DNA of 64,000 nt from Hymenobacter sp. HSC-4F20 (GTDB taxonomy: Bacteria; Bacteroidota; Bacteroidia; Cytophagales; Hymenobacteraceae): NCBI RefSeq assembly GCF_019599275.1, contig NZ_JAHZTD010000001.1:1240001-1304000 (forward strand). Direction: 5' to 3'. The position numbers and the translations under genes are program-made. Below, piece by piece: positions 24,169-32,323 of the stretch; position 1 is the first letter of the stretch, and every line of letters starts with the position of its first letter. The notes beneath the pieces were generated by a model. That model did not search any database. It had not been told where the DNA came from and worked only from the letters and a program-made list of their open reading frames with translations.

Positions 24169-25701
24169 TTACAGGAAAATCTGCGTTTGGAGCGTGATTT
24201 CTGGCTTGTAGTCCAAGCCGTTGACTTGGCCCGTGGTGAAGTTGGTACGGGAGAAATCGGGGCGGGCGCGGTAGTTCAGCGTCACTTTAGCATTGTGCCC
24301 GTCTAGTAGCAGATTCGCCCCAATGTCGTAGACGTTAGCGGCCTTCGAGAGAAACTCATAGTCGCTGTGCAGGTAGGCCACGTAGGGCTGCAGGCGTGCC
24401 TTAGGACCGAATAATTTCTGGGGCAGCAGGTAGCCCACCTGGCCGTAGAACGAGTTGCCGGTACCCGATTGCGGGTACGCATTGCCCCGGGCGGCGGTAT
24501 TAAAGCCATTTACTACGCCAAACCCGGGGTTCTCGGGCCCGACAAACCGCACGTGGTTAGGTCCCATGTTATAGTTGTAGTACACGCCGTAGAGGGTGAT
24601 GGCTGTGCGGGCGGCCGTGTCCAGGGGCACATCATAAAAGGCATCCACCCCGAACATCTTCATGTCGTGCTTGCGGGTAGGAATGTTGGCGAACTGGTCG
24701 AGGGTGCTGGGGGCCGTGGTGTAGATAATGCGGCTGTCGGTGCCGCGCGAGTACATGGCGTCCTTGTTGTAGAGGAAGCCCGCCCCAATGCTGAATACCC
24801 GCTTGGAGCCCAAGTAGGTACCCGTGAAGTAGGGCAGCAGGTTGGCCTCCGGTTCCAGGAAGTTGTAGCTCACGTAGCCCTGGTACACATGGGTAGTATT
24901 CTGCGGGTTGTACTGGGCAATGCCCGTGCCCGTGTTGGTGGTCACTCCGCCGACAGTGGCAGTGGAGCCGAGGCTTAAAGGACTGCTGGCCTGATTAGTC
25001 AGGAACGGGTCACTGGCTGAGAAGCGGTAGTCGAGCTTACCTACGCGGCCCTTGGCGTACACTCCCAGCCAGCGGGCAAACTGGTCGGTCTGCTCAATAG
25101 TCGGGAAGTTGGTCAGGGGCAGGTCGATGGGCAGAATACTGGTGGTGCTGGCGCTGGTAAGCCGCGAGATACCGTTGAGGTAGTGCAGCCCCGCGCCCAG
25201 GCTCAGGTACTTGTTGACTTTATACTCCGTAACAGCTTCGTGAATGAAGAACTGCGGCTTTTTGCCCGGGCCGGTGGCTTCACCGGTGGCCCCGCCGCTC
25301 ACGGCGTTTTGGTTGTTGATGCCCAGGTGGGTGTAAATCACGAAGCGCGGGTTGAGCTGGGCCAGCAGCACCAGGCGCGAGCGGCGCAACCCGAAATCCA
25401 CCTGTCCCTTCTGCTCCTTGCCGGGGGCCCGGGTGGTGCCCTCGTTATTTTTGGTGTAGCGGGTGTACACCTGGTGCCAGGTCATGAAGCGCAGGTACTT
25501 CGAGCCGTCGGGCGAGAGGTTTACCTTCATGCCCGCCCCGTAGGGCGCCGACTTAGCCGGGGCCGGCGGGGCAGGCACGGGGGCCGGAGCGGCCGGAGGC
25601 GGGGCTGGAGTTTGTCCGGCGGGTGGGGGCTGAACCTGGGCCGTTGCACCGGCTGCTGTCAGCAGCGCGCTCATAGCCAACGCGTAGCGAGTAGTTCGCA
25701 T
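24169..25701 (-). CDS. Outer-membrane porin (OprO/OprP-like beta-barrel)
   Basis: A 510-residue protein with signal peptide (MRTTRYALAMSALLTAAGATAQ), then a Pro/Ala-rich spacer (about residues 23-52) and a long beta-rich barrel: YLRFMTWHQVYTRY, DFGLRRSRLVLLAQLNPRFVIYTH, repeated aromatic-ended strands, and the C-terminal strand LDYKPEITLQTQIFL ending in a hydrophobic pair typical of BAM substrates. This fits a porin for small anionic solutes. It is first of the transport genes in the carboxylate cluster, so it may supply the substrate to the MFS carrier. The start is the ATG at 25701. Confidence 0.75.
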   Translation of the reverse strand: MRTTRYALAMSALLTAAGATAQVQPPPAGQTPAPPPAAPAPVPAPPAPAKSAPYGAGMKVNLSPDGSKYLRFMTWHQVYTRYTKNNEGTTRAPGKEQKGQVDFGLRRSRLVLLAQLNPRFVIYTHLGINNQNAVSGGATGEATGPGKKPQFFIHEAVTEYKVNKYLSLGAGLHYLNGISRLTSASTTSILPIDLPLTNFPTIEQTDQFARWLGVYAKGRVGKLDYRFSASDPFLTNQASSPLSLGSTATVGGVTTNTGTGIAQYNPQNTTHVYQGYVSYNFLEPEANLLPYFTGTYLGSKRVFSIGAGFLYNKDAMYSRGTDSRIIYTTAPSTLDQFANIPTRKHDMKMFGVDAFYDVPLDTAARTAITLYGVYYNYNMGPNHVRFVGPENPGFGVVNGFNTAARGNAYPQSGTGNSFYGQVGYLLPQKLFGPKARLQPYVAYLHSDYEFLSKAANVYDIGANLLLDGHNAKVTLNYRARPDFSRTNFTTGQVNGLDYKPEITLQTQIFL

Positions 25702-25841
25702 AGGGTTTGGTGGGGTGAGGGGTTGAGATAGATCGGGGCAAGACAGTCGGCCACGGGGTGGTGCTGAACTGGTAGCCCCAAGTAGGAAAATCCCAACGCA
25801 GAAGTCACACAAACGTTATACTTCTGCTAAGCCCTATAGCT

Positions 25842-26264
25842 CTACCCTTGCCGAAACCGCTCCCACCGGATCATCATGTACTTATCGCCCAACTCCGTCA
25901 CGATGAGGCCAGCTTCCTTCAGGTTCTCCGGCTTCTGAAAAAACTCTGCCAGCTCCTTCTGGTTCAAAATTTTGTATGTCGGATGGTAGTCGGTTTGACG
26001 TGGGGCTTTCACCCCATATTTCTTTACCCAATTCATTACCGAAACGTGGCTCACACCCAGCAACCGCTCTATCTCGCGGTAGCTCACCCCTTCCACAAAG
26101 AGTTGCAGAGCCTTAATGACGTAGTAGGAGTTGATTTCCTTTCCTGCTTTCGCCACGGAGAAGTGGTAGCCGCAGTTTTTACACTTGTACCGCTGCCGGC
26201 CCCCTACAATCCCGCTTTTGGTAGCATCCGTTGATTCGCATTTGGGGCAGGCAGTTACTGACAT
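25842..26264 (-). CDS. Zinc-ribbon + HTH protein derived from an IS1-type InsA
   Basis: 140 residues. An N-terminal zinc ribbon (Cys6, Cys9, then YKCKNCGYHF at about 27-33) is followed by an InsA-like HTH, SYREIERLLGVSHVSVMNWVKKYG. A C-terminal extension of about 55 residues, with KELAEFFQKPENLKEAGLIV and DKYMMIRWERFRQG, is not part of IS1 InsA. No InsB partner or IS ends were seen, so this looks like a domesticated DNA-binding protein. Inverted repeats lie upstream of its start (26264). It sits at the head of the porin-to-acs series on the same strand and may regulate it; that is inference. Confidence 0.65.
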   Translation of the reverse strand: MSVTACPKCESTDATKSGIVGGRQRYKCKNCGYHFSVAKAGKEINSYYVIKALQLFVEGVSYREIERLLGVSHVSVMNWVKKYGVKAPRQTDYHPTYKILNQKELAEFFQKPENLKEAGLIVTELGDKYMMIRWERFRQG

Positions 26265-26653
26265 TGGAAGGTGAGTAAGGGGTTACTAGCAAAACCTATA
26301 GCTATTTAGTAAAGATATAGTATTTTAGCAACTATCTCTTAAATTGAAAGGATAGGTACTATCCTGAAGTAGGCTACACTATCACGAAATCTATTTTCGA
26401 AGTTATGAGGAAGCGGGAGGTGGTAGTCGTCATTTAAGGCTGCTGTATGGCCGGCACCTTTGCCACTTGATGTGCGGCCAGATTACAGGTAGTAGTACGA
26501 GAATTTACATTTATAGCCTTAGCAACGAGTTCGGCAACTCGCCATTCAGCATCTGCTCCCCTTCCATTGCTTGGCAAACTGAGCTCCTATATCTTTCAAA
26601 GACTGCCTCTTCACTGTTTGGGTAGTAGCAACTGAAGGCACTCCACGAACCGG
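26265..26653. other. AT-rich intergenic region with operator-like inverted repeats
   Basis: No solid gene in 389 bp. Upstream of the zinc-ribbon/HTH gene are GGATAG-GTA-CTATCC (26350-26364) and a looser AGATATAGT/ACTATCT pair nearby. A minus-strand open frame of 47 codons (26434-26577) has coding-like composition (EWRVAELVAKAINV) but only a TTG start; it may be a gene remnant. Confidence 0.5.
26350..26364. promoter_or_regulatory. Inverted repeat GGATAG-N3-CTATCC upstream of the zinc-ribbon/HTH gene
   Basis: A perfect 6-bp dyad with a 3-bp spacer, 86 bp upstream of the start at 26264. Position and symmetry suit an operator, possibly for autoregulation by the adjacent HTH protein. Confidence 0.4.
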
Positions 26654-27436
26654 CTACCGGACCGCGTCGTGGGTGAAATCTAGGTCGTAGAGTATGTTCA
26701 GCCGAAACCCGTGGTTGATTTCAAACACCGGCCTTCCGGAAGCCGCGTCCGGCTCGGCGTGTTGGCTGATTTGGTTGAGGTAGTTCAGCTCTACCTTGGC
26801 GTTATCACTGAATTGGTAGCCTACCCCGCCGGAAAGGCGGTTCTGGTTAAACACGTTGTCGCCTACGTTGCGGCCGAAGCCAATGAACAGCTCGTCGAAG
26901 GCATTCAGGTACCACTCCCCGTCCTCCACGGTAACTCCCTGCAGCGGAAACTGCCCGGCAAGCTGGTAGCGAATCCGGTTCTGAAACTCCCAGTCCTGCA
27001 CGTGGCCCTGTCCCTCATTGGCGCGGGTGCCTAGCCAGCGCTGCTCCAACCGCAGGCGGTGCGTGAGCGTCAGCCGGCCCAGTGGGTCCTTCAGCGAAAT
27101 ATCCTGGTACAAGCGGTGTTCCGGCTCGGGCCGACCGGGCACGGTGGGGTAGCTGCCGTAGCGGTGGGTCTGGAAGTAGGTGTAGCCGCCCGAAACTGTG
27201 ATACGGTCCGTGAGCGTGCGCACAAGCCCCAGGCGGGCCAATTGCTGCTGAGGAGCACGCACCCAGTTGATGCGGCGCCATTGATATTCCGTGTGGAGCG
27301 CCCACTTCACAGTCAGCTTATGGTCGCCGGAATACACCAGCCAGCCCAGGGTGTTTTGGTCGTTGAGGCGGAGCGCCTGACCGTATCCGCTGGAAGCCAG
27401 TACCCAACAGCCTAGCAGAAGTAGTGTTTTCTTCAT
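26654..27436 (-). CDS. DUF2490 outer-membrane beta-barrel protein
   Basis: 260 residues: signal peptide (MKKTLLLLGCWVLASSGYGQ), then alternating amphipathic strands rich in Trp/Tyr/Arg, such as KWALHTEYQWRRINWV, RITVSGGYTYFQTHRYG, LTHRLRLEQRWLG and WEFQNRIRYQLAG, ending in NILYDLDF. This matches DUF2490, predicted small barrels abundant in Bacteroidota with no settled function. It is monocistronic. Confidence 0.8.
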   Translation of the reverse strand: MKKTLLLLGCWVLASSGYGQALRLNDQNTLGWLVYSGDHKLTVKWALHTEYQWRRINWVRAPQQQLARLGLVRTLTDRITVSGGYTYFQTHRYGSYPTVPGRPEPEHRLYQDISLKDPLGRLTLTHRLRLEQRWLGTRANEGQGHVQDWEFQNRIRYQLAGQFPLQGVTVEDGEWYLNAFDELFIGFGRNVGDNVFNQNRLSGGVGYQFSDNAKVELNYLNQISQHAEPDAASGRPVFEINHGFRLNILYDLDFTHDAVR

Positions 27437-27514
27437 CAGTACGGCCCGAAACTCTCAGGCTCCTACTGATGAGTACGCTTACGGGCACCCCAAGTTGGCC
27501 GCGCGTCTACCCAA

Positions 27515-28438
27515 CTACAAACTGAGTATGGTAGCCAGCACTGCATCAATGGCCTGCCCAAGGCGGCGCAGATCCAGGCGGTTCAGGGTATCGGTAGGCT
27601 CGTGGTAGCTTTTGTTGCGGTAGAACGCGGTGTCGGTGAGAAGCAGGGCCGGGTAGCCAAACTGCCAATAGTTGAGGTGGTCGGAGAAATCGATGCCGGG
27701 TAGCCAGGCGGGGGCTTTGAACCGCTTCACGGGAAGCGCCGCCGCCGTTTTGTAGCGCCGGGCGAACTGCCGCCCGAACCGGCCATTCCCGAATTTCTGG
27801 GCTACGGTCACGTAGTTGCCCCGGCTCCCGAACAGCAGTTTGAGCGGCCCGAAGGGGTAGTCTTGACTGTTTTTCTGGTCGTCGTAGTAGCCCAGCATTT
27901 CCAGGGCCACCATGCCACGCACCGGCACACCGGCCGCGTGCAATGCCTGGGCGTGCACGTAGCTACCCATGTTTTTCGTCCGAAAGAACGGCGGCTCCTC
28001 CAGCGTGTAGGCCACCACATCAACGCGGCAGGGCAGCTGCTGTTGCCGGCCCAGCAGGCGCGCGAGTTCCAGCAGGGCCGCCACGCCCGAGCCGTTGTCG
28101 TCGGCGCCGGGCTGCTCGCCGCACACGTCGTAGTGCGCCCCCAGAACGATGCGCGCACCTCTTTCTGGGCCAAAACTGCCGAGAATGTTGCGGTAGGTGC
28201 GGCCATTTACCTCATAGGGCTGTTCTGTGGGGCGGGCACCAGCCGCTGCCAGCTCAGTTTTAATGTAGTCGGCCGCCTGGTTGAGGCTGGCTTCGTGGAG
28301 GTAGTTGCGCGGCTCAGGGGTGGTAGTGAGGGCCACTAGGTGGCGGCGCAGGCGGGCGGTGTCGGCGGCCGTAATTTGGGCCAGGTTGAGCCGGGGCAGC
28401 AGGGTAGCAATTAATAGAACAGAGAATAGTCGCGTCAT
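27515..28438 (-). CDS. Secreted M28-family zinc aminopeptidase
   Basis: A 307-residue exported peptidase with a signal peptide in the first 21 residues after the ATG at 28438 (MTRLFSVLLIATLLPRLNLA). Zinc ligands and catalytic residues expected of M28 are visible: VLGAHYDVCG (His, Asp), PGADDNGSGVAALLELAR (bridging Asp), YTLEEPPFF (Glu pair) and SYHEPTDTLNRLD near the end (His). It would trim amino-terminal residues from peptides in the periplasm or outside. It is transcribed away from the flavin-reductase-like gene. Confidence 0.88.
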   Translation of the reverse strand: MTRLFSVLLIATLLPRLNLAQITAADTARLRRHLVALTTTPEPRNYLHEASLNQAADYIKTELAAAGARPTEQPYEVNGRTYRNILGSFGPERGARIVLGAHYDVCGEQPGADDNGSGVAALLELARLLGRQQQLPCRVDVVAYTLEEPPFFRTKNMGSYVHAQALHAAGVPVRGMVALEMLGYYDDQKNSQDYPFGPLKLLFGSRGNYVTVAQKFGNGRFGRQFARRYKTAAALPVKRFKAPAWLPGIDFSDHLNYWQFGYPALLLTDTAFYRNKSYHEPTDTLNRLDLRRLGQAIDAVLATILSL

Positions 28439-28481
28439 AGAAAAGCTAAGAAGCAGGTATGGAGGCCAGATGCTGGCGCCG

Positions 28482-28489
28482 TACTTTTG
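28482..28489 (+). promoter_or_regulatory. -7 promoter element of the flavin-reductase-like gene
   Basis: TACTTTTG matches TAnnTTTG, 51 bp upstream of the ATG at 28541, in the divergent region shared with the M28 peptidase. Confidence 0.5.
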
Positions 28490-28540
28490 GTTGCTTTGGG
28501 GCATCGCCGCCCTCTGTTCTAGTTACACTTCCCACCCCAC

Positions 28541-29464
28541 ATGCCCACTCCTACCCCCTTCCGCAGCATCAACCCTACCGACCTCAACGCTCCCGACTGG
28601 CACGCCTTCATGGTAGGAGCCGTGGCTCCGCGCCCGGTAGCTTTCGTGAGCACGCAGGACGCCGAAGGCAATGTCAACCTCAGCCCTTTCAGCTTCTTCA
28701 ACTGCTTCGGCTCCAACCCGCCCATTCTGGTGTTTTCGCCCGCCAACCGGGTGCGCGACAACTCCCAGAAGCACACGCTGGAAAACGTGCGCGAGGTAGC
28801 CGAGTGCGTCATCCATATCTGCGACTACGCCATGGTGGAGCAGATGTCGTTGGCCAGCACCGAGTACGGCAAGGGCGTAAATGAGTTTGTGAAGGCTGGT
28901 TTTACCGAGGTGGCCAGTGAGCAAGTGCGCCCGCCGCGGGTACTGGAGGCCCCGGCGGCCTTCGAGTGCGTGGTGGAGCAGATTGTGGAGCTGGGCACGA
29001 ACAACGGGGCCGGCAACCTGGTCATTTGCCGGGTAGTGCTGGCGCACTTCCGCGAAGACATTATCCTACCCTCCGGCGTGGGCATCGACCCGCAGCAGCT
29101 TGACGCCATTGCCCGCCTCGGCGGCGACTGGTACACCCGCGCCTCGGGCAGCAGCCTCTTCGAAGTGCCCAAGCCCAACCGCCACCTCGGCATCGGCATC
29201 GACCAACTGCCCGAGCACATCCGCACTTCCAATATTCTGACCGGCAACAACCTGGGCCGCCTGGCCAACATCGAGCAACACGCTCTACCTTCCCCGGAAG
29301 AAATAACCGCCTTCCGCCAGGAGCCCATCGTGAGCTACACCCTCAATAAATTCCGCGACGACCCCGCCCAACAGCGCCAGGAGCTGATGCAGCTGGGCAA
29401 GCAGGTGCTGGAAGAAGGCCGCCTGCTGGACGCTTGGAAGGTGTTGCTGCTGGCGGCGGAATAA
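28541..29464 (+). CDS. Flavin-reductase-like FMN-binding split-barrel protein
   Basis: A 307-residue cytoplasmic protein. The FMN-binding split barrel (about residues 15-200) begins FMVGAVAPRPVAFVSTQDAEGNVNLSPFSFFN, typical of the DIM6/NTAB flavin reductase group, with NPPILVFSP and later NLVICRVVLAHF. A C-terminal extension of about 90 residues is helical and ends LLDAWKVLLLAAE. Such proteins reduce flavins or act as flavin-dependent oxidoreductases; the specific reaction is not evident and no monooxygenase partner is adjacent. Confidence 0.82.
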   Translation: MPTPTPFRSINPTDLNAPDWHAFMVGAVAPRPVAFVSTQDAEGNVNLSPFSFFNCFGSNPPILVFSPANRVRDNSQKHTLENVREVAECVIHICDYAMVEQMSLASTEYGKGVNEFVKAGFTEVASEQVRPPRVLEAPAAFECVVEQIVELGTNNGAGNLVICRVVLAHFREDIILPSGVGIDPQQLDAIARLGGDWYTRASGSSLFEVPKPNRHLGIGIDQLPEHIRTSNILTGNNLGRLANIEQHALPSPEEITAFRQEPIVSYTLNKFRDDPAQQRQELMQLGKQVLEEGRLLDAWKVLLLAAE

Positions 29465-29490
29465 CGCGCCGGTTCGGGTTTACTACCTTT

Positions 29491-29955
29491 TTACAGCGGT
29501 TCTAGCCGGAAATATTTGGTTTTCAGCTTACGCGTCAGGTAGGGAGGTAGCGGTGCTCCTTGCTCGTAGGCTTCCGTGACGCGCTGGTACTGGTGCGGCC
29601 CGAACCGGCTGAGGCGGAAAAGACCGTACGTAGTGGCCAGTCCGCCGATCAGCAGGTCGCCGTTGGTTTCCTGCTGCCGGGTTTCGTAGAACGACTTGTC
29701 CCTCTTTTTCATGTCCGAGGAAGCCAGCGCAACTTTCTCTACGGCTGCCGTAGCCACGGTACTCGCTCCTACCTGCAACACGCCCCGGGTGGCCCTGGAG
29801 CGTTGGATGAATAGGTGTTTTACCGCCCGCAACGTATCGGAACGGTCGTAGCGGGCGGTGCTCAGGTCGGAAGGCAGCGGCGCGGTTGGCGCCTGGGCGC
29901 AGGCGTTGGCGGTCAGGCCGCACCCGGCTGCCAGTAAGAGTATAGCTTTGAGCAT
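29491..29955 (-). CDS. Exported hypothetical protein
   Basis: 154 residues from the ATG at 29955. A signal peptide (MLKAILLLAAGCGLTANACAQA) is followed by a mostly helical region: RAVKHLFIQRSRATRGVLQVGAS, a weakly hydrophobic stretch DLLIGGLATTYGLFRLSRFG, and LTRKLKTKYFRLEPL. I recognise the style of small periplasmic proteins common in Hymenobacter-like genomes but no named family. It converges on the flavin-reductase-like gene. Confidence 0.65.
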   Translation of the reverse strand: MLKAILLLAAGCGLTANACAQAPTAPLPSDLSTARYDRSDTLRAVKHLFIQRSRATRGVLQVGASTVATAAVEKVALASSDMKKRDKSFYETRQQETNGDLLIGGLATTYGLFRLSRFGPHQYQRVTEAYEQGAPLPPYLTRKLKTKYFRLEPL

Positions 29956-30069
29956 AAAACGGATAGCAAACGGTGAAAGGGAAATTAGATATTTCCTTCG
30001 CACAATATTCGCGCCGATTGCCGTAACCCAATCCGCGAAATCCGGGTAACTCGCCTTAAATCACCGATT

Positions 30070-31299
30070 CTAATTTCGCACCGCTATCATCAGGGCCAGT
30101 TCCTTGTAGCGCATGTTGAATTTGCGGGCGATGCTGGCGTTGGTGAGCGAGCCTTTGTACACGTACACCCCGGAGCGGAAATGCTCGTTGGTGAACAGCA
30201 CCTCGTTGATACCGCCGTGCTGGCTGATTTCCTGCAGAATGGGCGTGAAGATGTTGCTCAGGGCGTTGGTAGCGGTGCGCGGCACGCGGGAGGCAATGTT
30301 GGGCACGCAGTAATGAATCACGTCGTACTTGCGGAAGACGGGCTTGCTGTGGCTGGTCATCTCGCTGGTTTCAAAGCAGCCGCCCTGGTCAATGCTCACG
30401 TCGATTATCACGGAGCCCGGCGCCATCTGCGACACAACATCTTCGGACACCATGAAGGGAATCCGGCCTTCCTCCGCGTTCAGGGCCCCGATGACAACGT
30501 CGGCGCGGCGGATCTGCTGGTTTAGGGCGTAGGTGTCGAGGGTACTGGTGTAGAGCTGCGGGGTGCAGAGGTTCATCTTGAGGCGGCGCAGCTTGTAAAG
30601 GTGATTATCGAACACCTTTACTTCGGCTCCCAGCCCGGTGGCGGCGCGGGCGGCGTACTCGGCTACCGTGCCAGCCCCCAGAATTACGACCTGGGACGGT
30701 GGCACGCCCGTAATACCGCCCAGAATCACGCCCTTGCCCTCGTTCGAGCGGGCCAGGTACTCGGCCGCAATCAGCATGACGGTAGAACCCGCAATTTCCG
30801 ACATGGCCCGCACCACCGGCCGGGCCCCCGAAGGGTCCTTGATCAGCTCAAAGCTGATGGCATTGATTTTCTTCTTGGTGAGAGCCGTGATGTACTCGCT
30901 GGTCAGGGTGCCGAACTGCAGGGCCGAAATCAGGGTCTGGCCGGCCCGCATAAACTCGATTTCGTCGTAGGTGGGCGGGGCAACTTTCAGGATGATATCG
31001 GCCTCAAACACCTCCTTCTGAGAGTAGGCAATGGTAGCCCCGGCCTCGGAGTAGTCATGGTCGGAGTACTTGCTGGGTTCCCCGGCCCCGCTTTCCAGCA
31101 AAATCTCGTGGCCTGCGTCCACCAGGTGCTTCACGGCCTCGGGGGTGAGGCAAATGCGGTTTTCCTGCAGCGAGGTTTCGCGGGGTAGCCCGATGAACAG
31201 CTTCCGTTTCCGCGTTTCCACGGCCAGCATGGATTCCTGCGTGAGGTAGGCGCGGCTGGTGGCCAGCGACTCAAATCCGGGGGGTACTGCTTCGGGCAT
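30070..31299 (-). CDS. ald: Alanine-dehydrogenase/transhydrogenase-family protein
   Basis: 409 residues, with a family start FIGLPRETSLQENRICLTPE, the substrate Lys in ADIILKVAPP, and an NAD-binding Rossmann fold VVILGAGTVAEYAARAATGLGAEVKVFD; late motifs IIDVSIDQGGCFETSEMTSHSKPVF and HYCVPNIASRVPRTAT are typical of alanine dehydrogenase. Canonical enzymes interconvert alanine and pyruvate + ammonia with NAD. However, at the usual catalytic His (YLHLA in Bacillus) this protein reads SALQFG, with Gln in its place, so activity may differ. The N-terminus is about 30 residues longer than usual. tsaE lies upstream on the same strand. Confidence 0.85.
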   Translation of the reverse strand: MPEAVPPGFESLATSRAYLTQESMLAVETRKRKLFIGLPRETSLQENRICLTPEAVKHLVDAGHEILLESGAGEPSKYSDHDYSEAGATIAYSQKEVFEADIILKVAPPTYDEIEFMRAGQTLISALQFGTLTSEYITALTKKKINAISFELIKDPSGARPVVRAMSEIAGSTVMLIAAEYLARSNEGKGVILGGITGVPPSQVVILGAGTVAEYAARAATGLGAEVKVFDNHLYKLRRLKMNLCTPQLYTSTLDTYALNQQIRRADVVIGALNAEEGRIPFMVSEDVVSQMAPGSVIIDVSIDQGGCFETSEMTSHSKPVFRKYDVIHYCVPNIASRVPRTATNALSNIFTPILQEISQHGGINEVLFTNEHFRSGVYVYKGSLTNASIARKFNMRYKELALMIAVRN

Positions 31300-31307
31300 T
31301 CTGATTG

Positions 31308-31425
31308 TAATTAGTAATTAAGAATTAATAATTAGGAATGACTTTGCCACCCAACGAAGCTGCTTTTCAGCACAACAGCCTCTGAGAGCCAGATTATTCA
31401 TTCTTAATTATTAATTATTAATTCC
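31308..31425. repeat. AT-type quasi-palindromic intergenic element, copy 2
   Basis: The left arm (31308-31341) starts AATTAGTAATTAAGAATTA and goes on to TAATTAGGAATGA. The right arm (31395-31425) is its inverse, TCATTCTTAATTATTAATT. The core of about 55 bp is unrelated to that of the other copies. The right arm covers the end of tsaE and encodes its last residues IINN and TAA. Confidence 0.75.
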
Positions 31426-31829
31426 CTTGAGGTGGGTCCGGTGACGTTGAGAGTGACAACCAGGCGCTCCGAAGGCAATAATTCCTCGACGCGGCTGGGC
31501 CACTCTATCAGGCAAAGATAACCAGAATCGAAGTACTCCGGCGCGCCAATGCCTTCGGCTTCGGCAGCGTCTTCGAGGCGGTAGAAGTCGAAGTGATAAA
31601 TAGGCCGGTTCTGAGCGTCGCGGTACTCATTCACCAGCGAGAAGGTCGGGCTGCTGACCTCATCGGCTACCCCCAGGGCTTGGCACAGGGCCTTGATAAA
31701 CGTGGTTTTGCCGGCTCCCATTTCGCCTTCAAAACAAACAATCGAGTGGCCCTCAAGGGCGGTTCGCACCTGCCCGGCAGCTTGGGGCAGGGCGTCAGGC
31801 GAAGGAATTTCGATGGTTTTGCTGGTCAT
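31404..31829 (-). CDS. tsaE: tRNA threonylcarbamoyladenosine biosynthesis ATPase TsaE
   Basis: A 141-residue P-loop ATPase that works with TsaB and TsaD in making t6A37 on ANN-decoding tRNAs. Walker A is FEGEMGAGKTTFIKAL (about residues 34-49), followed by SSPTFSLVNEYRD, and then FYRLEDAAEAEGIGAPEYFD and LIEWPSRVEELLP. Its last codons and stop lie in the right arm of an AT-rich repeat element, so the extreme C-terminus may be element-derived. Confidence 0.93.
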   Translation of the reverse strand: MTSKTIEIPSPDALPQAAGQVRTALEGHSIVCFEGEMGAGKTTFIKALCQALGVADEVSSPTFSLVNEYRDAQNRPIYHFDFYRLEDAAEAEGIGAPEYFDSGYLCLIEWPSRVEELLPSERLVVTLNVTGPTSRELIINN

Positions 31830-31892
31830 CGGCTAAAACAGAACAGGTGAGGCATTATAACTTGTGCCTGCAAATTTGGTTATTCCGCCGCA

Positions 31893-32232
31893 ATGGTCAC
31901 TCCTACCCCGCCTTCCGCTGAAAACTCCGCCGATTCTTCGGGCCGGGCTTTCCTGTAGGTGCTGGTCGCCGTTCTTCTCAGTATTGGGATAGTGGCTTAC
32001 ACCAGGATGCCCGGCTGGGCAACCACGGCATTGCCTGCCGCGCCGGGGTAGTACACAACTGGCTGCAGCATAGTACCCACATTCTGACGCCGCGCTATCC
32101 TACGGCCCCGATGCGCGTCAGGCGGACTACGCGGAAAACTACCGCCGCATCCACGAGCTACGCCCCGGCGACTCAGTACCCAGCAGACGTTGGCCCGCTA
32201 CGCCGCGCCAACTCCAAGTGGAAACACCCTGA
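31893..32232 (+). pseudogene. Decayed gene for a small membrane or exported protein
   Basis: Coding-like segments appear in more than one frame. An ATG at 31893 begins a 21-codon stretch that stops at TAG (31956) inside what would be a membrane helix, continuing in frame VLVAVLLSIGIVAYTRMPGW. Farther on, another frame reads ARQADYAENYRRIHELRPGD before a TGA at 32230. At least one nonsense change and one frameshift are needed to join them. Family unknown. Confidence 0.4.
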
Positions 32233-32291
32233 TTAATACCGATTTTTCGTGAGTTTTCGCGGCTGCAGGGCTCCAGACCGGTAGGGTCTTC

Positions 32292-32299
32292 TATATTTG
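32292..32299 (+). promoter_or_regulatory. -7 promoter element of the aminotransferase gene
   Basis: TATATTTG matches TAnnTTTG, 24 bp before the ATG at 32324. Confidence 0.6.
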
Positions 32300-32323
32300 A
32301 CCGACCCAAACCAACACCTGACC

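Larger units (their letters stand above)
31830..32323. other. Intergenic region containing a decayed gene
   Basis: These 494 bp separate tsaE from the aminotransferase. They hold a disrupted coding sequence (31893-32232, listed separately) and a TATATTTG promoter for the aminotransferase. Nothing else is recognised. Confidence 0.6.
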
